From: Pseudaeromonas paramecii
GTDB taxonomy: Bacteria > Pseudomonadota > Gammaproteobacteria > Enterobacterales > Aeromonadaceae
Assembly (NCBI RefSeq): GCF_039540575.1
Contig: NZ_BAABFC010000014.1
Span: forward strand, 124,001-188,000
Direction: 5' to 3'
DNA: 64,000 bases
A program made the position numbers and the translations under genes. Shown here in pieces: positions 34,084-41,551 of this stretch (position 1 is its first letter; every line of letters starts with the position of its first letter). The notes under the pieces are model-generated. The model was given only the letters and a program-made list of their open reading frames with translations, had not been told where the DNA came from and did no database searches.

Positions 34084-34149
34084 CCGGCCAGCGCGATTGA
34101 CCGCTTGGCTCAACACAAAGTTCCCCCCACCCAGGGGGTCGAGGTAAAG

Positions 34150-37100
34150 ATGGAAAGAGCCCATCGTTCTTTTTTACAGATGATGCTGAGCCGCGCGTTC
34201 GGCATCGTCTTGTGCGCCCTGTTGTTGTTTGGGCTGGGGATCCACTTCCTGCTGATCCGCCCCACCATAGAGCGGGTCGCCAACGCTCAGATGCAGCAAG
34301 CCTCGGTGGAGATGGAGGCGAACATGGTGGAGCTGGGGCACAGCACCCGCACCACACTGCAAACCGTTGAGGGAGTACTCAGGCGCAACCTGCTGGTTCC
34401 GGATGCCACCACACTGCAGCAGATGCTTGATGGGAATACCCAGCAGGTTGCCATGCTGGACAACCTCTTCCTGCCCTTCATCGACAACAACGCCAACGTG
34501 GCCGCCATCGCCCTGGCGCGGGAAGATGGCAACGGCATCATGTTGATGCGAGACGAACAGGGCCTGCCGCTTAACCACCTCAGCCGCCACACACCGGCAG
34601 GCCGGCAGATTGCCCTACTGCACTGGGATCGCCAGTTGCAGCAGGCATCGTGGGAGACGGCCGACAAGGACTTCGATACCAAGAGCCGCCCCTGGTTTCG
34701 CGGCGCCCTGGCGCAAACCGACCCCGACCAGGTCTATTGGACCGCCCCCTACGTCTTCTATCCCTCCGGAAAACCGGGGGTCACCGTCAGCCAGCAATTT
34801 GTCGGCCTGGATGGTCAGCGTTATGTACTGGCGCTGGATGTCACCCTGCAGAACATCTCACGCTACACCAGCCAGTTGGAAGTCAGCCCCCACGGCTTTG
34901 CCGTGCTGTTTGACGAACAGCTGCGTAGTCTGGGATTGCCGGATCACGTACTGACGGACAACCAGGCGGCCAAGCAACCGGCGCCCAAGTTGATGGACTC
35001 GGTGCTGCACTCACGGCACCCGGTCCTGGTGAACAGCACCCAGGCCTGGATGAAACAGGGGCAGCATGACCGGCAGCTGGCCAGCAGCCGGCTGCCCGAT
35101 GGGACCGTCTGGTTCCATCAGTTTCGGCGCCTGAGCCTGGGAGATGGCCACATCTGGTTGGGCATCTATGCACCACGCACCGATTTCCTGTTTTTGGGCA
35201 GCCGGGAGTGGCTCATGCTGCTGGGCATACTGCTGGCCTGCCTGGGCCTGGCCGCCTGCATCGTCATCCCGTCCGCCCGCCGCATCGCTCGCCAACTCCG
35301 CGCCCTGGTGATGGAGAGTCACCGCATCGGCAACATGGACTTGCAGACCCCGGTCTCGGTGCACAGCGAGATCCATGAGCTGCAGGCCCTGGTGTCGGCC
35401 CAGGAACTGATGCGCCGTAACCTGCTGGATGCCACCCAGTCGCTGGAGCAATTGAACGATACCCTGGAGGAAAAGATACTCGAGCGAACCCGCGAGCTGG
35501 AGGCGATCACCTCGACGGCCGAATACGCCCGCAAGCTCATCACCGACATCACGGAATCCGTCCCCTGCGCCGTGTTCCGCTACGAGATGGCGCCGGCGGA
35601 GGAGGGACACTTTACCTTCATCAGTGCCCGCTCCAAGCAGGTGTGGGGACTGGACAACCAGGAGCTGATGGCCAATCCAGATATCCGATGGACCCGGGTT
35701 CACCCGGAGGATGTGCCCCAGGCCAAGCAGCAGATGCAGGAGCAGACGAACGCCGCCGATAACCGCAACCTGCTCTATCGCATTCTCGACGACCAGCAGA
35801 AAGTTCGCTGGATCGAGACTCGCGCCGAGATCACGGAACCACAAGAGGGTCATTTCATCTGGAACGGTTACTGGCGAGACGTGACCGCCGAACAGGAGGC
35901 CAAGCTGGCCCTGGCCGATCAGCTGGCCTTCCAGCGGGTGTTGATGGATACCATCCCCTACCCCCTGTTCTACAAGGATGCCCAGGGCCACTATGCCGGC
36001 TTCAACAAGGCCTATGGCGAGGCCTTCGGTGTGGATACCCAGGCACTGATCGGTAAGACGGTGCTGGAGCTGCCGTTTCTGCCGGAAGTCGAACGCCAGC
36101 AATACCATGAGGAGAATCTGCGCCTCATCCAGGAAAACAGCTCGATACAACGGGAAACGACCGTCCCGTTTGCCGACGGCCTGCAGCATCAGACCCTCTA
36201 TTGGGCCTCCGCCTTCCACAAGACCAATGGTCAGCCCGGTGGGGTGATCGGCACCTTCGTCGACATCACGGATCAGAAACAGGCCGAGGCCAAGCTAGCG
36301 GAGGCCAAGGAGCTCGCCGAAGAGGCCACCCGGATCAAGTCGGACTTTCTGGCCAACATGAGTCACGAGATCCGCACACCGCTCAACGCCATCCTGGGGC
36401 TGGCCCACCTGCTGCAAAAGACCCCCCTCGCCCCCCGGCAAAGCAGCTTCGTCGACAAGATCCACCGCTCGGGCCGGCATCTGCTGGGCATCATCAACGA
36501 CATACTGGACTTCTCCAAGATTGAGGCCGGCAAGCTGACCCTCAATCCGCAACCCTTCGCCCTGGCCAGCCTGCTGGAGGGGATCATCGATCTCACCGCC
36601 GAGAAAGCCTATCAGAAGGGGCTGGAATTCATCATAGACGTGGCCCCCGATGTGCCCTTCGAATTGACCGGGGACGAGCTGCGTCTGGGGCAGATCCTGA
36701 TCAACTACATGAGTAACGCGGTCAAGTTCACCGAACAGGGGGACATACGGCTGGAGATCAAGCTGGTCACACAAGATGACCAGGGGCTGTTGCTCTACTT
36801 CGGTGTGCATGACACCGGTATCGGCCTGACCGACCAGCAAAAGGCCCGCCTGTTCCAAAGCTTCCAGCAGGCCGATGCCTCCACCACCCGCAAGTATGGC
36901 GGTACCGGCCTGGGCCTGGCCATCTCCCGTAAGCTGGCCGAGCTGATGCACGGCGAGGTCGGGGTGGAGAGCCGCTACGGCCAGGGCAGCACCTTCTGGT
37001 TCACCGCCCGGTTGCAACCGGTCAGCCAGACCGATGCCGAGGCCCTGCTGCCCAGTCAGGATCTGCGGGGCACCCCCGTATTGGTGGTGGAGGACAACCC

Positions 37101-38532
37101 CAAGGCGGCCAGTGCCGTGACCCAGATGCTCACCGCGCTGCGCTTTGAAGTCAGTCACGCCCAAGACGGTGCCACTGCGCTTAGCCTGCTGCAGCAGCGG
37201 CAAGCCAGTGCTCCCATCGCCCTGCTGTTTCTCAAGAGCGAGCTGCCGGGACTCTCCGGCGAACAGACCCTGGCCCAGTTAGCCGACCTGGCGTTGCCCG
37301 CGCCACCGCACGTGGTGCTGGTTCACGGCAGCGAGCAGGCCGTTTCGACGGATAGCCAGATGGGCGATCGGACCATCACCCACCTGTCCAAACCCCTCAC
37401 CCCCTCCATGCTGTTCGACACCGCCATCCGGCTGTTGGCCGATGGGCCGCAGGAGGCCGAGACGCCACCGCGCTTACGCCACCGAGGTCTGAGCCAGCTC
37501 GAGGCCGAACTGCCCAGCATCGCCGGTGCTCGCCTGCTGCTGGTGGAGGACAATGACATCAATCAGGAGGTGGCCAGCGAACTGTTGGCCAACGCCGGTT
37601 TCGTGGTGGATATCGCCGGTGATGGCCAGGCCGCACTGCAACAGCTGGCACAACAGCCCTACGATCTGGTGCTGATGGACATGCAGATGCCGGTGATGGA
37701 TGGCCTGGAAGCCACCCGACGCATCAGACAAACCCCGCAATGGGCCAAGCTGCCAGTGGTGGCCATGACGGCCAACGCCATGGAACAGGACAGGGAGCTG
37801 TGCCTGGCCGCCGGCATGGATGACTTTGTCAGCAAACCCATAGAGCCGGATCAGTTGTGGCAGGCCCTGCTGCGCTGGATCCCGCCCCACCAGGCCGCCG
37901 AACCCCGTCGTGCGCCCCCCCCCAAGGAGACCGCAACCCCAGCGATAGCCCTGCCCCAGTTGGAGGGGCTGGATACGCGCCTGGGCTTGAGCCGGGTCAT
38001 GGGTAATCAGCCGCTGTATCTGAGGCTGCTGGCGAAGTTTGCCAGCAGCCAGCAAGACTGCGTGGCCCGCATCCAGCAGGCGCTGGCAAACCAGGACCTG
38101 CCGCTGGCCGAACGGCTGGCCCACTCTCTCAAGGGGGTCTGCGGTAACCTGGGGGCCAGCGACTTGCAGGCGCAGGCCGCCGAGCTGGAACAGGCCATCC
38201 GGGAGCAGACTGCACCGGCAGTGCTATCTGATCACCTCGCTCAACTGGAGCCGCCGCTGCAAGAACTCTGTCAACAGCTGACCCAGTGGCTTGGTCAGCA
38301 GGCAGAGCCACCGGTCGCCAGCCCGGTGAGCAGCGATATCCGCCCGATACTTCAGCGACTGGCCGATTTGCTGGCCGATGATGATTCGGAGGCCCTGACG
38401 ATACTGGAAGAGCATCAGGCCAGCCTGCAACAGCAGGCTCCACGGCGGCTGGCCCAACTGGATGAGGCTATTCGCCAGTTTGAATTTGAACAAGCGCTGG
38501 CCCTGGTCAAGGCCTGGCAAGAGGAGTGCTAA
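34150..38532 (+). CDS. Hybrid sensor histidine kinase: Cache, PAS, HisKA-HATPase, two receivers, HPt
   Basis: About 1460 residues from ATG 34150 (GAGG six bases upstream). Order: helix (15-35), periplasmic Cache sensor (40-345), helix (350-375), HAMP/coiled linker, two PAS regions (about 465-570 and 585-710), HisKA with His739 (MSHEIRTPLNAI), HATPase (GTGLGLAISRKL), receiver 1 (about 970-1090), receiver 2 with Asp1177 (LVLMDMQMPVMDG) and an HPt domain with His1325 (AHSLKGVCGNLG). Receiver 1 has Lys1029 at the phospho-acceptor place (FLKSELPGLSG) and is a pseudo-receiver. It lies 2 bp ahead of the REC-HD-GYP gene, its likely target. A C9 run (37915-37923) sits between receiver 2 and HPt. Confidence 0.88.
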   Translation: MERAHRSFLQMMLSRAFGIVLCALLLFGLGIHFLLIRPTIERVANAQMQQASVEMEANMVELGHSTRTTLQTVEGVLRRNLLVPDATTLQQMLDGNTQQVAMLDNLFLPFIDNNANVAAIALAREDGNGIMLMRDEQGLPLNHLSRHTPAGRQIALLHWDRQLQQASWETADKDFDTKSRPWFRGALAQTDPDQVYWTAPYVFYPSGKPGVTVSQQFVGLDGQRYVLALDVTLQNISRYTSQLEVSPHGFAVLFDEQLRSLGLPDHVLTDNQAAKQPAPKLMDSVLHSRHPVLVNSTQAWMKQGQHDRQLASSRLPDGTVWFHQFRRLSLGDGHIWLGIYAPRTDFLFLGSREWLMLLGILLACLGLAACIVIPSARRIARQLRALVMESHRIGNMDLQTPVSVHSEIHELQALVSAQELMRRNLLDATQSLEQLNDTLEEKILERTRELEAITSTAEYARKLITDITESVPCAVFRYEMAPAEEGHFTFISARSKQVWGLDNQELMANPDIRWTRVHPEDVPQAKQQMQEQTNAADNRNLLYRILDDQQKVRWIETRAEITEPQEGHFIWNGYWRDVTAEQEAKLALADQLAFQRVLMDTIPYPLFYKDAQGHYAGFNKAYGEAFGVDTQALIGKTVLELPFLPEVERQQYHEENLRLIQENSSIQRETTVPFADGLQHQTLYWASAFHKTNGQPGGVIGTFVDITDQKQAEAKLAEAKELAEEATRIKSDFLANMSHEIRTPLNAILGLAHLLQKTPLAPRQSSFVDKIHRSGRHLLGIINDILDFSKIEAGKLTLNPQPFALASLLEGIIDLTAEKAYQKGLEFIIDVAPDVPFELTGDELRLGQILINYMSNAVKFTEQGDIRLEIKLVTQDDQGLLLYFGVHDTGIGLTDQQKARLFQSFQQADASTTRKYGGTGLGLAISRKLAELMHGEVGVESRYGQGSTFWFTARLQPVSQTDAEALLPSQDLRGTPVLVVEDNPKAASAVTQMLTALRFEVSHAQDGATALSLLQQRQASAPIALLFLKSELPGLSGEQTLAQLADLALPAPPHVVLVHGSEQAVSTDSQMGDRTITHLSKPLTPSMLFDTAIRLLADGPQEAETPPRLRHRGLSQLEAELPSIAGARLLLVEDNDINQEVASELLANAGFVVDIAGDGQAALQQLAQQPYDLVLMDMQMPVMDGLEATRRIRQTPQWAKLPVVAMTANAMEQDRELCLAAGMDDFVSKPIEPDQLWQALLRWIPPHQAAEPRRAPPPKETATPAIALPQLEGLDTRLGLSRVMGNQPLYLRLLAKFASSQQDCVARIQQALANQDLPLAERLAHSLKGVCGNLGASDLQAQAAELEQAIREQTAPAVLSDHLAQLEPPLQELCQQLTQWLGQQAEPPVASPVSSDIRPILQRLADLLADDDSEALTILEEHQASLQQQAPRRLAQLDEAIRQFEFEQALALVKAWQEEC
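37915..37923 (+). repeat. C9 homopolymer inside the hybrid kinase gene
   Basis: Nine C in a row encode three prolines between receiver 2 and the HPt domain. A slip of one base would cut off the HPt domain. It is one of the two longest single-base runs noticed in the window. Confidence 0.8.
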
Positions 38533-38534
38533 GC

Positions 38535-39656
38535 ATGGAGACCCCGTCGAGACTGGACAAGCCCACCATACTGGTGGTGGATGACACGCCGGAAAACCTG
38601 ACCATGATGAGCTTTCTGCTCAAGGATCTGTACAAGGTCAAGGTGGCCAACAACGGCGACAAGGCGCTGCGCATCGCCCAGAGCCAGCCTCAGCCTGACC
38701 TTATTTTGCTGGATATCATGATGCCAGACCTGGATGGCTACGAGGTCTGCCGTCGTCTGCAGCAAGATAGCGCCACCCGGCGGATCCCCATCATTTTTCT
38801 CACCGCCAAGGCCAGTGTCGAGGACGAGGAGCTGGGCCTCAAACTGGGCGCGGTGGACTACATCACCAAGCCCATCAGTCCCCCTGTGGTCCTGGCCAGG
38901 GTAAAGACCCATTTAAGCCTCAAGGCCAGCGCCGACTTCTTGCGCAGCAAGAGCGACTACCTGGAGCAGGAGGTGGCCAAGCGCACCCAGGAGGTGATGG
39001 CCATTCAGGATGTGACCATACTGGCCATGGCCTCCCTGGCGGAAACCCGGGACAACGAGACCGGCAACCATATCCGCCGCACCCAATACTATGTGAAGGC
39101 CTTGGCGCAGGCCCTGTGCCAGCACCCCAAATTTGCCAGGGAGCTGGATGAACAGAAGATCGCCATGCTGTTCAAATCCGCGCCCTTGCACGATATCGGT
39201 AAGGTCGGCATACCGGACAGCATACTGCTGAAGCCCGGCCGCTTTGAGCCGGAAGAGTTCGAGGTGATGAAGCGGCATCCCACCCTGGGTCTGCAGGCCA
39301 TAGAGCATGCCGAGCATGCCCTGGGCACCTCGGTGGCCTTCCTCCAGGTCGCCAAGGAGATTGCCTATGGGCATCACGAGAAGTGGGACGGCTCCGGCTA
39401 TCCACAAGGGTTGGCCGGAGAGGCGATCCCCCTCTCCGCCCGGCTGATGGCCCTGGCCGACGTGTATGACGCCCTCATCAGCAATCGGGTCTATAAGCGA
39501 GGCATGCCCCACGACAAGGCCGCGGCCATCATCGCCGAGGGGCGTGGCAGCCACTTTGATCCGGATATTGTCGATGCCTTCTTCCAGATCGAGGCAGAGT
39601 TTATCGACATCGCCCGTCAGTTTTACGATAAGGTACAGGAGGCGCCGGCTGACTAG
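38535..39656 (+). CDS. Response regulator with HD-GYP c-di-GMP phosphodiesterase output
   Basis: 373 residues from ATG 38535 (GAGGAG eight bases upstream, inside the end of the kinase gene). Receiver domain with Asp60 (LILLDIMMPDLDG) and a complete HD-GYP domain: HDIGK (His219-Asp220), KPGRFEPEEFEVMKRH, HHEKWDGSGYP (GYP 288-290). Phosphorylation by the upstream hybrid kinase through HPt is the likely trigger for c-di-GMP breakdown. Its TAG overlaps the stop of the convergent hemerythrin gene. Confidence 0.93.
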   Translation: METPSRLDKPTILVVDDTPENLTMMSFLLKDLYKVKVANNGDKALRIAQSQPQPDLILLDIMMPDLDGYEVCRRLQQDSATRRIPIIFLTAKASVEDEELGLKLGAVDYITKPISPPVVLARVKTHLSLKASADFLRSKSDYLEQEVAKRTQEVMAIQDVTILAMASLAETRDNETGNHIRRTQYYVKALAQALCQHPKFARELDEQKIAMLFKSAPLHDIGKVGIPDSILLKPGRFEPEEFEVMKRHPTLGLQAIEHAEHALGTSVAFLQVAKEIAYGHHEKWDGSGYPQGLAGEAIPLSARLMALADVYDALISNRVYKRGMPHDKAAAIIAEGRGSHFDPDIVDAFFQIEAEFIDIARQFYDKVQEAPAD

Positions 39657-40675
39657 CTGGCCCGGGTCTGCTGCAACAACACCTCGGCACACAGGCCGTC
39701 ATCCGGGTAACAGGCCGCCGCCAGTTGCAGGCGAGGCGTCCAGCTGGCAGCCCCGTCGAGCAACGACACGGGCGCCGTCAAACCGCCCTGCAGTTGGGCC
39801 AGGTAATCGGCCAACACCGGCTGGCCGGTGGACGGATGCACCACCAACACGAAACGGGCATCCGCCAGCCGCACCACCAGCTCCGCCCCCGCATCAGCCA
39901 ACCGACGCGCCAGGGTCTGCAACAGTTGGTCACCGGCATTCCAGCCCAGCTGTTGATTCACCGCCTCAAGCTGCTCCAGCTTGAGCTGTACCAACCACAA
40001 CTGTCTCTCCTGACGCTGAGCCGCCGTCAGCAGCGACGGCAGCTGCTCCTGCAGCGCGCGCCGGTTGGCCAGCCCGGTCAACCCATCCTCGTGACTGAGG
40101 CGATAGGCCTGCTGGCGCTGTTGCTCTCCCAGTTGGCGACAGCGGTCGGCCAACCAGCCGCGCTGGCTCACCAAGCGATCAAACAGTTGCCCGACCGCCT
40201 CAATAAGCACCCCCTGGCTACGGACCGGCACGCTTTCCGGCACCTGATCCAGCGACGCGGCCAGGGCCATGTCTTCGGTCAGTATGTGCAGCGCCAACCA
40301 CTTCACCAAAAAGCCCAACAGGGCATCGGCCCCTTGGCCCACATCCTGCCGAACCTGCTCGCTCAAGCCATCGATGGCCTGGGCAAACTCGCCATGCCGT
40401 CGTAGGTGGCTGGCCTTGTGCTCCTCGGACAGCGGGCTGGCCTCCAGCAGTTGCTCCTCGCAGGAGAAGTGGTAGAGCGCATATTGGCGCAGTGACCAAC
40501 AGCAGTTCATCAGGGCCTGCTCATCGGCCCCCTCGACCCGGTAGCGTCCCAGCTGATTGATCAGATCCACCAGCATCCGATGCTGGGTATCCATCAGTGG
40601 CAGGCCGGTCTCGTACAGGGGTCCCCACACAAACACATCCTGGTAGGCCAAAGGCGCCTCTTGCTGCAAACTCAT
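39653..40675 (-). CDS. Bacteriohemerythrin fused to a degenerate GGDEF domain
   Basis: 340 residues. The N-terminal four-helix hemerythrin domain (about 15-140) has all seven di-iron ligands: His32, His69, Glu73, His90, His94, His130 and Asp135. A GGDEF-family domain follows (about 195-335, DGLTGLANRRALQEQL), but the active-site motif GGDEF is replaced by LADAR (residues 270-274), so cyclase activity is unlikely. Related hemerythrin-cyclases, such as one described in Vibrio cholerae, sense oxygen or redox state. This protein could be an oxygen-sensing partner rather than an enzyme. GAGG lies four bases before the ATG. Confidence 0.85.
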   Translation of the reverse strand: MSLQQEAPLAYQDVFVWGPLYETGLPLMDTQHRMLVDLINQLGRYRVEGADEQALMNCCWSLRQYALYHFSCEEQLLEASPLSEEHKASHLRRHGEFAQAIDGLSEQVRQDVGQGADALLGFLVKWLALHILTEDMALAASLDQVPESVPVRSQGVLIEAVGQLFDRLVSQRGWLADRCRQLGEQQRQQAYRLSHEDGLTGLANRRALQEQLPSLLTAAQRQERQLWLVQLKLEQLEAVNQQLGWNAGDQLLQTLARRLADAGAELVVRLADARFVLVVHPSTGQPVLADYLAQLQGGLTAPVSLLDGAASWTPRLQLAAACYPDDGLCAEVLLQQTRAS

Positions 40676-40733
40676 GAAACCTCACTGTCAGGCAACGACA
40701 CGGTCAGCTAGTTGTAGCACGCCACTGCCCCCC

Positions 40734-41207
40734 TCACCGTGAGCCCGCTGGCAGCTTGGGGGCGCGCCGCCGCGCCAACCAGTGATCCAGCCCCCAGGCG
40801 GCAGGGACACGAACCAGCAACAGACTGAGCAACAGCCCCCATTGCAGGTGATCCTGCAGCGCCGCCGGACTCGTCTTGAGCACGTGGTAATAGGCGATCA
40901 CCGCCACCAGGTTGAGGATCCACAGGCCACCGGCCGCCAAACGGGTCCCCAGCCCCAGCACCAACAACACCGGTAGTAGCAACTCGCTAGCGGTTGCCAG
41001 CCAGGCGGCCCACTCCGGCGGCAACCAGGGTACCCGGTATTCGTAACGAAACAGGTAGAGGGTGCTCTCCCAATCCTGCCACTTGACCCAGCCGGAGAAA
41101 AAAAACACCTTGGCCAAATAGAGCCTGACCAGCCACTCCACCGGGCCAGCCAACCACGCCAGCGCCGACAGCAGCCACTGACGCCCCTGTTCCATTGATT
41201 GAGACAT
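40734..41207 (-). CDS. DoxX-family membrane protein
   Basis: 157 residues from ATG 41207 (AGGAG seven bases upstream). Four hydrophobic helices with the DoxX pattern: LVRLYLAKVFFFSGWVKWQDW in helix 1, LATASELLLPVLLVLGLGTRLAA in helices 2-3, and LQWGLLLSLLLV in helix 4. DoxX proteins are small membrane proteins linked to oxidative or thiol stress and respiration; the exact role is unknown. It precedes the hemerythrin gene by 58 bp on the same strand, so the two are probably one operon with an oxygen-related theme. Confidence 0.8.
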   Translation of the reverse strand: MSQSMEQGRQWLLSALAWLAGPVEWLVRLYLAKVFFFSGWVKWQDWESTLYLFRYEYRVPWLPPEWAAWLATASELLLPVLLVLGLGTRLAAGGLWILNLVAVIAYYHVLKTSPAALQDHLQWGLLLSLLLVRVPAAWGLDHWLARRRAPKLPAGSR

Positions 41208-41371
41208 AGCACATCTCCTGAGCCACACAGGCACCCTGCCTGCGGTAGCCATTGGTCGCGCCGGCGCCGCAAACCTGACAGCAAAGTTCAAGCAGATAAC
41301 ACGGATAAATGCGATCCGGCTCCCGCGCACTGGGCGTTAAATCCAAAAAACGGATCTGTCCAGCTTCGAAT

Positions 41372-41406
41372 CTGACAGGGGGGGGGCAATGGGACAGGTC
41401 TATAGT
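41372..41406 (+). promoter_or_regulatory. Candidate promoter with a G9 run in its spacer, before the GGDEF-EAL gene
   Basis: CTGACA (41372-41377, five of six -35 bases) and TATAGT (41401-41406, five of six -10 bases) are 23 bases apart. The spacer begins with G9 (41378-41386). With three or four G the spacing would be the optimal 17-18. The remainder of 41208-41551 is a divergent regulatory region holding only the small ORF at 41471. Confidence 0.45.
41378..41386. repeat. G9 homopolymer in the intergenic region
   Basis: Nine G in a row between the divergent DoxX and GGDEF-EAL genes. Runs of this length are prone to slippage during replication. Confidence 0.9.
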
Positions 41407-41470
41407 GAAACCAAGGTGCCGTACCCTATGTAGCCAACCAACTCCACCCCAGGTGGACAGGATCGCCACC

Positions 41471-41542
41471 ATGACAACCATGCCGCCACTGCTCTGCCTA
41501 CCCTATCGTCCACTTGTCGAGTCCCCTTGGGACTTCTGCTAG
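41471..41542 (+). CDS. Possible 23-residue upstream ORF before the GGDEF-EAL gene
   Basis: ATG 41471 to TAG 41540-41542, encoding a Pro/Leu-rich peptide beginning MTTMPPLLCLPYRP. AGGA lies nine bases ahead of its ATG, and the following gene has a very similar AGGA-N7-ATG arrangement nine bases after the stop. Could couple translation of the large gene or be chance. Confidence 0.25.
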   Translation: MTTMPPLLCLPYRPLVESPWDFC

Positions 41543-41551
41543 GACACCGCC

